A stretch of 64,000 nucleotides of DNA from Lachnoanaerobaculum orale (GTDB lineage Bacteria; Bacillota; Clostridia; Lachnospirales; Lachnospiraceae): the NCBI RefSeq assembly GCF_003862485.1, contig NZ_RRCM01000002.1:32264-96263 (forward strand). The letters are read 5' to 3'. Every line of letters begins with the position of its first letter. Position 1 is the first letter of the stretch. Below, piece after piece: positions 37,904-45,995 of this stretch. The notes beneath the pieces were generated by a model, which was not told where the DNA came from, made no database searches, and saw only the letters and a list, made by a program, of their open reading frames with translations. The position numbers and the translations under genes are program-made.

Positions 37904-38632
37904 CTATTCTAATTTGTCATTGATATAAACCATACTAAGCATACAGAAAACATATGTCTGTAATGCTCCTGAGAACACATCTGTATACAGATGTAAGAAT
38001 GACGGTACACCTATCTTTAAAAAGATCGGCATCATACCGTACCAAAGTCCCATGATCAAAACGCCTGAAAGCACATTTGCAAAAAGACGCAATGAAATGG
38101 ATATCGGGTTTGCTATCTCACCAATAACATTGATTGGGAAAAGTAATGGGATTGGTTCAAACAGCGATGTAAAGTGTTTTAATTTTCTGTTCTTGATACC
38201 CTGGAAATTTACTATAAGGAATGTAAATAATCCGAGTAAGAATGTAACACCGTAGTCCGCCGTAGGGTTTCTCAGTCCCAACAAACCGCTAAAGTTTGAA
38301 ACAAAAATAAAGATAAAGATTGTTCCTATATAATTCAAGAATCTGTCCTTGTTTCCACCAAGAATAGTATCTGTCATAGACTCTAAGGCTTCAATACCAC
38401 ATTCCAAGAAGTTTACAAAACCGCTTGGAGCTTCATATGGATCCGATGCCTTTATTGCCCTATTTGCAAATATAGCAAATATGGTAATCAATACAACAAC
38501 AATCACCAAGGAAACTGTAGTCGTAGTCAAATAGAGTTCCTGACCGAACAGCTTATACTTATATAGGCCGTGAATCATGAAATCCAAATTTTTGGCTCCA
38601 CCTGCACTTTCAGCTAAAATACTTAAGCTCAT
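37904..38632 (-). CDS. atpB: F-type ATP synthase a subunit
   Basis: 242 residues with about five membrane helices. The motif ISLRLFANVLSGVLIMG contains the essential arginine next to the c ring, and SFLHLYTDVFSGALQTYVFCMLSMVYI is the conserved last helix. It forms the ion half-channels. It overlaps the atpI-like gene upstream by four bases and lies 74 bases ahead of atpE. Confidence 0.94.
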   Translation of the reverse strand: MSLSILAESAGGAKNLDFMIHGLYKYKLFGQELYLTTTTVSLVIVVVLITIFAIFANRAIKASDPYEAPSGFVNFLECGIEALESMTDTILGGNKDRFLNYIGTIFIFIFVSNFSGLLGLRNPTADYGVTFLLGLFTFLIVNFQGIKNRKLKHFTSLFEPIPLLFPINVIGEIANPISISLRLFANVLSGVLIMGLWYGMMPIFLKIGVPSFLHLYTDVFSGALQTYVFCMLSMVYINDKLE

Positions 38633-39042
38633 GTCTCCTCCTTTCTTCTTTTTTCAAATATTTTTTTAAACAGTGGATACATATATGCGCCTGACTTCAA
38701 TCCGAAAACGGATATAACAATCGCGAGTGCATTTATGTATCTACTGTTCCAAAATATTGCTACAACAACGAATAAAACCGCCTTCCTGAGTAAAGAATGT
38801 ATCATAATCTTTCTCTGTGCATAAGAAGGGGTCCCCCCGTACAGACTGTCCTCAGTGGATATACCCATATCCACAACCATAGCCAATACCAAAACAGTTC
38901 CTACCAGTATACCAAGTTCCATAGAAGAGACAGAGTACTTCATAAGTCTTGCAAAAGGAATAGCCGCAAGGCTTAAAATAATCTCATAAATCAAAACACC
39001 GATACCCATATAAAGGCATGTTCTTCTTGTATCCTTACTCAT
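38629..39042 (-). CDS. atpI: ATP synthase subunit I-like membrane protein
   Basis: About 137 residues with four hydrophobic segments (LYMGIGVLIYEIILSLAAI; LGILVGTVLVLAMVVDMG; AVLFVVVAIFWNSRYINA; ALAIVISVFGLKSGAYMYP). The position directly ahead of atpB and the size fit AtpI, which helps assemble the c ring. The ATG at 39042 overlaps the AtpZ stop by eight bases; an earlier TTG at 39084 is possible but lacks a ribosome site. Confidence 0.75.
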   Translation of the reverse strand: MSKDTRRTCLYMGIGVLIYEIILSLAAIPFARLMKYSVSSMELGILVGTVLVLAMVVDMGISTEDSLYGGTPSYAQRKIMIHSLLRKAVLFVVVAIFWNSRYINALAIVISVFGLKSGAYMYPLFKKIFEKRRKEET

Positions 39043-39328
39043 TCTTTTTCTTAAAAACCCTACTTTCTTTCTTCGGTAAAACAAAACTGTTTTCGTTTAT
39101 TTGCAGGTCCTTTTTTTGATCGTCTTTCTCCATCTTCTTTAGAGAATTCATAATAAGCCTATACCCGGACATACATCCGCTTATCACTCCAAGCAGCAAG
39201 AATATCAAGGTAAAAGGAAAATGAAACTTTCCCTCAAGCTTAATACCTACAAATGTACAGAGTAAAACAGGTGTAACCATGGTAAAACCTACCTGAGAAA
39301 TGAGTGATAAATATTTTAAGGCCTCCAT
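39035..39328 (-). CDS. atpZ: AtpZ/AtpI-family membrane protein
   Basis: 97 residues with two membrane helices (SQVGFTMVTPVLLCTFVGI and FTLIFLLLGVISGCMSGYR) and a charged tail. This is the two-helix AtpZ type (AtpZ/AtpI family) that precedes atpI in many Firmicutes and has been linked to Mg2+/Ca2+ handling or c-ring assembly. GGAGG precedes the ATG. It is the first gene of the operon. Confidence 0.8.
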   Translation of the reverse strand: MEALKYLSLISQVGFTMVTPVLLCTFVGIKLEGKFHFPFTLIFLLLGVISGCMSGYRLIMNSLKKMEKDDQKKDLQINENSFVLPKKESRVFKKKNE

Positions 39329-39353
39329 AATCTTTCACCTCCTAATATACTCC

Positions 39354-39399
39354 AAAACCGTAAAAACTTTCAATATAGGAATTTATTTTCTACGGTTTT
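39354..39399. promoter_or_regulatory. Inverted repeat in the ATP synthase leader
   Basis: AAAACCGTA (39354-39362) and TACGGTTTT (39391-39399) are perfect nine-base arms 28 bases apart. The right arm overlaps the predicted transcription start of the atp operon, so the mRNA would begin with a stem-loop that may protect its 5' end or regulate it. Confidence 0.5.
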
Positions 39400-39402
39400 A
39401 CC

Positions 39403-39431
39403 ATTATACCTATATATTCTCACCTTGTCTA
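39403..39431 (-). promoter_or_regulatory. Promoter of the ATP synthase operon
   Basis: On the minus strand TAGACA (39426-39431), a 17-base spacer and a perfect TATAAT (39403-39408) lie about 75 bases before atpZ. Confidence 0.7.
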
Positions 39432-39597
39432 TATTAGTGTTTTTTTTATCAATATCATTGTTAAATTAAAGACTAACACCACAAAAAACTATACAAAAAT
39501 ACTATCATCTATAAATTTTTAGATAATACTTTTAAGAATGTACTTTAAATGTAGCTTATTACAGCAACTTTTATTTCTAAAAGAATATAAATCGGTG

Positions 39598-39663
39598 TTC
39601 TGTAAATCGTAAACATTTGTTATAATATATATACTGTTCTATTGTTAGGGAAGATGTTATAAT
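39598..39663 (+). promoter_or_regulatory. Two tandem promoter-like elements for the choline-binding protein genes
   Basis: Two copies of an extended -10, TGTTATAAT, occur with the TATAAT parts at 39621-39626 and 39658-39663. Each has a weak TTCTGT or TGTTCT at 17-base spacing. The second gives the shorter leader. Confidence 0.5.
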
Positions 39664-39757
39664 AAAAGTAATGACGGGTATAAGTTCAAATGTAAGAGAG
39701 CTGATTTCGGTAAGCTCTTATAGTTTGATCTCATCCATAACAATATAAGGAGGAAAT

Positions 39758-41068
39758 ATGAAGCAAACTATAAAAAAGATGTTGGTTACAGGCGCAATTA
39801 GCGGACTGCTTTCACTCTCCGCCGTTTCTGCCGTGTACGCATCTAATAACCGTTGGAAATCAAACAATGGTACCTGGACCTATGTTGATGATAATAATCA
39901 ACTGCACAAAGGCTGGCTACAGTCTTCAGAAGGCTACTACTATATGGATTTGTCCACTGGTATCATGACTACAGGTTGGAAAAATATTGATTCAAAGTGG
40001 TATTATTTCAAATCAAACGGAATAATGGCTACAGGTTGGTTTAAAGTAGGAAATGAATGGTATTATACACTCAGCAGTGGTAACCTTGTACAGGGATCAT
40101 GGCTTAAGAGCGATTCAAACTACTATTACTTAAGAGGATCAGGTGCTATGGCCACAGGCTGGAGACAGATGGACGGATCATGGTACTATTTTAAACCTGA
40201 CGGAAGAGCCGCATTCGGCTGGACTAAAGTAGGTGACAAGACATATTACTTCTCAAGCGCCGCAAAAATGTGTACCTCATGGAATCAGATTGACGGTATT
40301 TTCTATTACTTCAATCCTGACGGCTCCATGAAGACCGGTTGGGTCAATGACGGTACCCACAAGTACTATATGGAAGAGGCTGCCGGCGATAACCACGGCA
40401 AGATGAGCTTCGGTTTCAAGAAGATAGCAGGTACAACTTACTTCTTCAATGAACAGGGACATATGGTTAAGGGTTGGCTGAAGTCAAATGACAAATACTA
40501 TTACTTCGATGAAGAAGGAAAGATAGTTGCCGGTAAAACCATAACTATAGAAGGAAAAGAATATACCTTTGATACACATGGTGTATGTACAAATCTCAGT
40601 GGCACTCCTAGCAGTGTCACTAATGCTATACCGGGAATACTTAAGGCTGAAGCCACCAACGGCACAAAGTCCTCTTCGGAAAATCAGTCAAAGAGCGCTT
40701 CTTCAGGTCAGCCCGGTGTAGTACCCGCTCCGGGTGACACTAAGTCGGCTGAATCAAAACCGGGTGAGACCAAGTCAGGTGAGTCCAAACCTGCCGAGAG
40801 CAAACCGGGTGAAAGTAAAACGAACGAAGCAAAACCTGCCGAGACAAAGTCAGGCGAGAGCAAAAATACCTCTACTTCAGCCACAGAGCCTACCGTACCT
40901 GCCGCACCTACAGGCGAGACAAAGTCAAACTCTGAAAGCTCTAAGTCAAGCAGCCCTTTGGGAGAGGCTAAGCCGAAATCTCCGGCAGATGAAACAAAAA
41001 AAGGTAACGGTTCTGCAAGCAAAGATGAAGTCGGATTAAAGCCCGGCGAAACATCAGGACCTAAATAG
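39758..41068 (+). CDS. Secreted choline-binding repeat protein with Pro/Lys/Ser-rich tail
   Basis: 436 residues. A signal peptide (KKMLVTGAISGLLSLSAVSAVYA) is followed by about ten 20-residue cell-wall-binding repeats of the GW...YYF...G.M type (for example GWKNIDSKWYYFKSNGIMAT), which hold choline on teichoic acids. From about residue 305 the chain becomes a low-complexity tail of repeats such as KPGETKSGES and KPAES, a flexible spacer. No enzymatic domain is visible, so it may be a structural or adhesive wall protein. GGAGG precedes the ATG; the lysozyme gene follows after nine bases. Confidence 0.85.
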   Translation: MKQTIKKMLVTGAISGLLSLSAVSAVYASNNRWKSNNGTWTYVDDNNQLHKGWLQSSEGYYYMDLSTGIMTTGWKNIDSKWYYFKSNGIMATGWFKVGNEWYYTLSSGNLVQGSWLKSDSNYYYLRGSGAMATGWRQMDGSWYYFKPDGRAAFGWTKVGDKTYYFSSAAKMCTSWNQIDGIFYYFNPDGSMKTGWVNDGTHKYYMEEAAGDNHGKMSFGFKKIAGTTYFFNEQGHMVKGWLKSNDKYYYFDEEGKIVAGKTITIEGKEYTFDTHGVCTNLSGTPSSVTNAIPGILKAEATNGTKSSSENQSKSASSGQPGVVPAPGDTKSAESKPGETKSGESKPAESKPGESKTNEAKPAETKSGESKNTSTSATEPTVPAAPTGETKSNSESSKSSSPLGEAKPKSPADETKKGNGSASKDEVGLKPGETSGPK

Positions 41069-41077
41069 AGGTAAATC

Positions 41078-42985
41078 ATGCATTTAAATAAATTTTCAAA
41101 AGCTGCCATATCAATTTCACTTGCTATGTCATTACTCACTCCTATGACCGCATTTGCGGCAAACGAGTGGACCATGCAAAGCCCCGGAGTCTATCAAATG
41201 CTTGACGGCTCTTCACTTTCAGGTGTAGTGGCAAGAGGTATTGACCTTTCACATTATCAGGGCAATGTAGACTGGGACAAGGTTGCGGCAGATGATGTAC
41301 AATTCATATTACACGGAACCAGATATAAGGGACAGATAGACCCTGTTATAAGAAAGAATTTATCTGAAGCAAATAAAAGAGGCATTAAACTCGGTGTATA
41401 TATCTACTCATATGCGATGAGCGTCGAGCAGGCTGAAGCCGAGGCGGACTTTGTACTGGATATTATAAAAGACTATCCTATATCTTATCCTGTGGCATTT
41501 GATGTGGAAGACGCCAATACTCAGGGTAAACTGCCTAAGGATCAGCTCACCGCAATTATCAAAAAATTCTGCGACAAGGTTGAAGCCGCAGGCTACTACC
41601 CTATCGTATACGCCAATGACTACTGGATTGCAAACAAGCTTGATATGAACGCACTCAAAAAATACGATATATGGGTTGCCAGATACAATGTAAAACATTC
41701 ATATCCGAACCCTGTTATGTGGCAGGCTACCAGTACAGGTAAAGTCAACGGAATAAACGGAAATGTCGATATCGACTTCCAGTATAAGTCTTTCAGTGAT
41801 AAGATTCCTTCAACCACATGGAGAACCATCGCAGGCAAAAGATATTATTTCAAAGACTATAACATGGTAAAGAATGCATGGGTTCATGACAATAAGAACT
41901 CATACTACATGGACTCAGACGGTGTAGCAAAGACAGGTTGGTATACCGAAAACAATGCAACCTACTACCTTGATCCGCAAAACAGCGGTGCCGCAAAGAG
42001 AGGCTGGTACAATGAGAACAACTCCTGGTACTATCTTGACAACAGTGACGGAAAGATGCAGACAGGCTGGTATGCCGACGGCAATAAGAGATACTACTCC
42101 GACAAGGACGGTAAGATGCAGACCGGTTGGCTGGTAGACGGCAAAGATACCTACTTCTTAAACCCTTCAGGCGCTATGGCAACAGGATGGGTAAGTGACG
42201 GTAATATCTGGTACTTTATGGACAAGTCGGGTAAAATGCAGACAGGTTGGGTTGATACCGGAAATCAAAGATATTACCTTGACAATACCGGTAAAATGCT
42301 TACAGGCTGGACAGATATCGGAAATTCAAGATATTTTCTGTCTCCAACCGGTGCCATGTCTAAGGGTTGGCTGAATGAAAGCGGTACTTGGTACTATATG
42401 GACAATAACGGCAAGATGCAGACAGGTTGGGTTAATGACCGCGGCAGCTGGTACTATATGGATAACACAGGCAAGATGCAGACAGGCTGGATAAATGACG
42501 GCAGAAACAAGTACTTTATGACTGATTCCGGTGCTATGCAAACCGGTTGGTTAAAGCAGGATAACGGTTGGTACTACATTGACGGTTCAGGTTCTATGAG
42601 AACAGGTTGGGTTAATGACGGCGGCACATGGTATTACATGGATGACTCAGGCAGGATGAAAACCGGCTGGATCGACTCAGGCAACAACAGATACTTCCTG
42701 TCACCAAGCGGCGCTATGAAGACAGGTTGGATAAATGACAACAACACCTGGTACTACCTAAGCGGCTCAGGTGCCATGTCAAAGGGTATGATAAATGTAA
42801 ATAATGTTTCATACTACCTTGATGAAAACGGCAGGATGCTTGTAAACACTACAGTAAATGTAAACGGCACGGAATACAAAATTGACGCTTCAGGTGCTAT
42901 GACCCCTGTAGCTACAGAAAGCACCACCGCACAGGAAACCTCTACAGTTTCTACACAGGCAAGTGTAGGACCGAGAGCAAATTAA
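41078..42985 (+). CDS. Choline-binding GH25 lysozyme
   Basis: 635 residues. A signal peptide ending MTAFAA is followed by a glycoside hydrolase 25 domain (about 48-250): GIDLSHYQGNVDW, GVYIYSYAMSVEQAEAEADF, and AFDVEDA near 140 with the catalytic Asp/Glu, ending in MWQATSTGKVNGINGNVDID. About sixteen choline-binding repeats fill the rest. It cleaves the glycan strands of peptidoglycan and resembles pneumococcal LytC and phage lysozymes. The short gap to the gene in front suggests one transcript. A strong bidirectional terminator follows. Confidence 0.92.
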   Translation: MHLNKFSKAAISISLAMSLLTPMTAFAANEWTMQSPGVYQMLDGSSLSGVVARGIDLSHYQGNVDWDKVAADDVQFILHGTRYKGQIDPVIRKNLSEANKRGIKLGVYIYSYAMSVEQAEAEADFVLDIIKDYPISYPVAFDVEDANTQGKLPKDQLTAIIKKFCDKVEAAGYYPIVYANDYWIANKLDMNALKKYDIWVARYNVKHSYPNPVMWQATSTGKVNGINGNVDIDFQYKSFSDKIPSTTWRTIAGKRYYFKDYNMVKNAWVHDNKNSYYMDSDGVAKTGWYTENNATYYLDPQNSGAAKRGWYNENNSWYYLDNSDGKMQTGWYADGNKRYYSDKDGKMQTGWLVDGKDTYFLNPSGAMATGWVSDGNIWYFMDKSGKMQTGWVDTGNQRYYLDNTGKMLTGWTDIGNSRYFLSPTGAMSKGWLNESGTWYYMDNNGKMQTGWVNDRGSWYYMDNTGKMQTGWINDGRNKYFMTDSGAMQTGWLKQDNGWYYIDGSGSMRTGWVNDGGTWYYMDDSGRMKTGWIDSGNNRYFLSPSGAMKTGWINDNNTWYYLSGSGAMSKGMINVNNVSYYLDENGRMLVNTTVNVNGTEYKIDASGAMTPVATESTTAQETSTVSTQASVGPRAN

Positions 42986-42998
42986 ATAAATATTATAA

Positions 42999-43040
42999 GA
43001 CCACCTGAAAGTCTAAGACTTTAATAGGTGGCCTTTTTTA
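42999..43040. terminator. Bidirectional terminator after the GH25 gene
   Basis: GACCACCTGAAAGTCT pairs with AGACTTTAATAGGTGGCC in an almost complete stem, followed by TTTTTTA on the plus side and AT-rich sequence on the other. It serves the GH25 gene and the convergent TPR gene. Confidence 0.8.
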
Positions 43041-43043
43041 TTA

Positions 43044-44126
43044 TTATAAATGTTTTTTCCACTTCTTGAGCGTATCCGTTGTATAAGAGATCAAATCTTC
43101 ATTCTTACTCTCTTGTAAAACTCTCTCAAGCCATATGATTGATTCTTCAACCTTACCGTCAAAGTAGTAATTATCAGCTAATATACAATATAACTCGTCT
43201 CTTAAGTCGGCTTCTTCATCCGGTATTCTATCAAGCAAATCTTTGACTGTTTCCGTAGATTTATCATACATCTCAAGTTGCTGATATATGTATGCCAATT
43301 TTCCTCTTGCATAGATATCATCGGGATCCAGTTCAACAGTCTTTTCAAACCAAGGTATTGCCATAGAGTACTGATAACAGTTATTTAATGCTACAGCGAC
43401 AGCATATGCGTTATCGGCAGTCGGATTGTTTGCATATATTCTGTATCCGAAAGGCAGATATTCAAGATTTTGGTCATCTGTTAATTCGTTTGCATATTCC
43501 TCTTCCTCTTTTGTCAGAGGTGTTTTATCTCCGGTATCAAGGAATTCCTTTGTTAACGTGTTGATTCTATCTTCTTTATGTGAATTGATAAATTCCAATA
43601 CATTCGGAATAACATTTTCTTTGGCATATGCAGATTCCCCAAACCATATGTTTGACTGTCCGAATCCCTTTCCTACTCCGTCTTTTGCCGCACTTCCTAT
43701 AGTAAAAGTTCTCTCATCTTCAGGTAAAAGGTACGCATCCTCCGCACTGCATTCAAACCAGTAATATCTGTCGATACCGCTTGCAGGTGTACAGCGCATT
43801 TCTTTTAAAAATCTGTTTGCGATTGCATTCTCATACCATCCGACAATTACAGTACCTCTTTCCTGATGTGCGGCACACCAAATTACTAAAACATTGTTTG
43901 CTTCATCAAAATGTCTATACTTCTCGTCAAATTTTTCTATATGAAACTCCTCGCCTATATCTTTGACAAAGCCGTAGCACTTTCCGTCCATATTTAAGAA
44001 ATTCCACTTTTCATGCGCATCTTCATTTTCCTGAACCCATCTTCCTCCTGTTGTCGGATTCATCTCTCCTGCAATACGACCGTCATAGTATCTCAAATAC
44101 GCAATGTTACAAAATATTATATACAT
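43044..44126 (-). CDS. TPR protein with an N-terminal domain of unknown function
   Basis: 360 residues. The N-terminal half (CNIAYLRYYDGRIAGEM, GGRWVQENEDAHEKWNF, VLVIWCAAHQERGTVIVGWY) is a beta-rich domain that I have seen in front of varied effector domains but cannot name with certainty. The C-terminal 150 residues are tetratricopeptide repeats (YSMAIPWFEKTVELDPDDIYARGKLAYIYQQ pattern: IPWFEKTVELDPDD is one unit). It overlaps the HTH gene by ten bases, so the two act together. Possible roles are signal sensing or partner binding for the regulator. Confidence 0.6.
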   Translation of the reverse strand: MYIIFCNIAYLRYYDGRIAGEMNPTTGGRWVQENEDAHEKWNFLNMDGKCYGFVKDIGEEFHIEKFDEKYRHFDEANNVLVIWCAAHQERGTVIVGWYENAIANRFLKEMRCTPASGIDRYYWFECSAEDAYLLPEDERTFTIGSAAKDGVGKGFGQSNIWFGESAYAKENVIPNVLEFINSHKEDRINTLTKEFLDTGDKTPLTKEEEEYANELTDDQNLEYLPFGYRIYANNPTADNAYAVAVALNNCYQYSMAIPWFEKTVELDPDDIYARGKLAYIYQQLEMYDKSTETVKDLLDRIPDEEADLRDELYCILADNYYFDGKVEESIIWLERVLQESKNEDLISYTTDTLKKWKKHL

Positions 44127-44713
44127 ATCTCATCCTTTCTATCTTCAATAACAATATTCAATGCATTATTCCCGTCCTTCAAACATGCAATCGGTTTACG
44201 CCGCATATTTGTACAAGATAACATCCCTTTTGTCAGCATCTCTTTGGTATCAACATAGTATTTTGTCACACCTCTCTCTACTACCAAAAAAAGTTCAAAT
44301 TCATCCGGAACGAGTACATCCAAAAGGTAAAACATATTACAATGAAATTCCTTAAGAAGCTCTCTTCTTACATCCGCTGTGCTACCCGGATTCGCATTTA
44401 TCAAATCATCCATCCTGTGTAAAACAAATTTTCGCTCATTTTCTCTAAACTCTTCCTGCATTCTGGGTATCTGCTCTCTTTCAAGAAACCCCACTTGACC
44501 GTGATAACCGAGCGCATATTTCATCCAGTTCAGATCTATATCAAGTAATACAGATAATCGAAAAAGAGTCTCTGCACTGACAGTATCGCGACTTAGCTGT
44601 GCTGAAAATGTTGTATTTTTTATTCCAAGTTCGCCTGCAATCTGTTTTTCCGTTCTATTTCTGTTTTTGATAAAACGCTTTATCATTCCACCAATCTTAT
44701 TTGTGTCCTCCAC
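44117..44713 (-). CDS. HTH (XRE-like) regulator with C-terminal sensor-like region
   Basis: 198 residues. RTEKQIAGELGIKNTTFSAQ followed by ETLFRLSVLLDIDLNWM is a Cro/CI-type helix-turn-helix. The remaining 130 residues are of unknown type (RRELLKEFHCNMFYLLDVL, FELFLVVERGVTKYYVD). The start is a GTG behind AAAGGAGG. A perfect nine-base inverted repeat with promoter elements lies upstream, suggesting autoregulation. It is cotranscribed with the TPR gene. Confidence 0.65.
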   Translation of the reverse strand: MEDTNKIGGMIKRFIKNRNRTEKQIAGELGIKNTTFSAQLSRDTVSAETLFRLSVLLDIDLNWMKYALGYHGQVGFLEREQIPRMQEEFRENERKFVLHRMDDLINANPGSTADVRRELLKEFHCNMFYLLDVLVPDEFELFLVVERGVTKYYVDTKEMLTKGMLSCTNMRRKPIACLKDGNNALNIVIEDRKDEICI

Positions 44714-44753
44714 GCTGAATTCACCTCCTTTGTAAGTTCTTTGCTTGATGTAT

Positions 44754-44782
44754 ATACTATACCAAGGCTTCTGTATTGATAA
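44754..44782 (-). promoter_or_regulatory. Promoter of the HTH-TPR operon
   Basis: On the minus strand TTATCA (44777-44782), a 17-base spacer and TAGTAT (44754-44759) sit about 40 bases before the GTG start. Confidence 0.45.
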
Positions 44783-44790
44783 TAGAGTAA

Positions 44791-44813
44791 AAAATCCAAT
44801 GTGGTTGGATTTT
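44791..44813. promoter_or_regulatory. Perfect inverted repeat, candidate operator of the HTH regulator
   Basis: AAAATCCAA (44791-44799) and TTGGATTTT (44805-44813) are exact nine-base arms around TGTGG, just upstream of the -35 element. It could also act as a second terminator, since T runs flank it. Confidence 0.45.
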
Positions 44814-44833
44814 TATGGAAATTATCATCCCAC

Positions 44834-44875
44834 AAAAAAATCAGAGAGTATTTAATACTCCCTGACTTTTTTATA
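44834..44875 (-). terminator. Terminator after glf
   Basis: TCAGGGAGTATT and AATACTCTCTGA pair around a short loop on the minus strand and are followed by TTTTTTTG. It ends the long lepA-to-glf operon. Confidence 0.75.
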
Positions 44876-44885
44876 TAAACTTATT

Positions 44886-45983
44886 TTACAAATTCTTCTT
44901 CACACACTCAAGTGCCGCTTCCACCACCTTGTCCATATCGTAGTACTTATAGGCGCCAAGTCTTCCGCCGAAGATTATCTCAGGGCGGGTTTTTGAAAGC
45001 ACTACATAGCTTTCATAGAGAGCATTGTTCTTTTCATTGTTGATAGGGTAATACGGTTCCTCACCCTTTTGCCACTCTGTAGGATATTCCTTTGAAATGA
45101 TGGTAAAGTCCTGCTGTCCGTACTCAAAATGCTTATGCTCTATAATTCTGGTAAAAGGTACTTCCCTCTGCGTGTAGTTTACTACGGCATTTCCCTGATA
45201 GTTGTCCGTATCAAGTCTCTCATCCTCAAAGTACACTCTCCTGTATTCAAGTACTCCGAGCTTGTAATCAAAGAACTCGTCAATCATTCCGGTATATACC
45301 GTTTTGTCGGCTATATCGGGATTTTCCTTTATAAAGTCTTTGTACTCCGTATTTGTTCTTACCTCAATGCCGTCAAGAAGCTTTTCTACAATACCTGTAT
45401 ATCCGCCTATAGGTATTCCCTGATATCTGTCATTGAAGTAGTTGTTATCAAAGGTAAATCTCAGCGGAAGTCTCTTTATAATAAATGCCGGAAGCTCCTT
45501 TGCGTCTCTGCCCCACTGCTTTTCGGTATATCCCTTTATAAGCTTTTCATATACATCTTTTCCTACCAAAGATATAGCCTGCTCTTCCAAGTTTTTAGGA
45601 TTATCTATGCCTGAAGCCCTTCTTTGCTCCTCAATCTTTTCCTTTGCTTCCTTCGGAGTCTTTATATTCCAAAGCTTACTGAAGGTATTCATATTGAAAG
45701 GCAGATTGTAAAGCTCATCCTTATATATTGCTACAGGTGAGTTGATATAATTATTAAACTCCGCAAAATTGTTTATATACTCCCATACTTCTTTATTTGA
45801 GGTGTGGAAAATATGCGCTCCGTATTTATGAACATTTATTCCGTCCACATTTTCAGTATATATATTTCCCGCAATATGGTCTCTTTTATCAATTACCAAT
45901 ACACTCTTGCCTCTATTTTTTGCCTCATATGCAAATACCGCTCCGAAAAGTCCGGCTCCTACAATCAAAAAATCGTACTTCAT
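44886..45983 (-). CDS. glf: UDP-galactopyranose mutase
   Basis: 365 residues. It converts UDP-galactopyranose to UDP-galactofuranose using reduced FAD. FLIVGAGLFGAVFAYEAKNRG is the FAD-binding loop, YGAHIFHTSNKEVWEYIN has the conserved His, WGRDAKELPAFIIKRLP the substrate region, and GGRLGAYKYYDMDKVV the C-terminal FAD contact. Its presence predicts galactofuranose in a cell-surface glycan. It is the last gene of the operon, 12 bases after the UbiA-type gene. Confidence 0.95.
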   Translation of the reverse strand: MKYDFLIVGAGLFGAVFAYEAKNRGKSVLVIDKRDHIAGNIYTENVDGINVHKYGAHIFHTSNKEVWEYINNFAEFNNYINSPVAIYKDELYNLPFNMNTFSKLWNIKTPKEAKEKIEEQRRASGIDNPKNLEEQAISLVGKDVYEKLIKGYTEKQWGRDAKELPAFIIKRLPLRFTFDNNYFNDRYQGIPIGGYTGIVEKLLDGIEVRTNTEYKDFIKENPDIADKTVYTGMIDEFFDYKLGVLEYRRVYFEDERLDTDNYQGNAVVNYTQREVPFTRIIEHKHFEYGQQDFTIISKEYPTEWQKGEEPYYPINNEKNNALYESYVVLSKTRPEIIFGGRLGAYKYYDMDKVVEAALECVKKNL

Positions 45984-45995
45984 AATAACCTCTTT

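Larger units (their letters stand above)
39329..39757. other. Divergent intergenic region: ATP synthase and choline-binding protein promoters
   Basis: No gene seen. On the left is the ATP synthase promoter with an inverted repeat at its start site. On the right are two similar plus-strand -10 elements followed by a leader of about 90 bases to the first choline-binding protein gene. The AT-rich middle (39432-39600) shows nothing I can name. Confidence 0.6.

Noticed and set aside
40708-41175. Long open frame (155 codons) on the minus strand inside the choline-binding protein tail
   Set aside because: It is opposite a low-complexity repeat tail whose codon bias keeps the reverse frame open. No ribosome site and Ser/Pro/Gly-rich composition mirror the repeats.
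39758-42985. Many near-identical 60-base units as a possible CRISPR or satellite
   Set aside because: They are in-frame choline-binding repeats of about 20 residues within two secreted proteins, without spacers.
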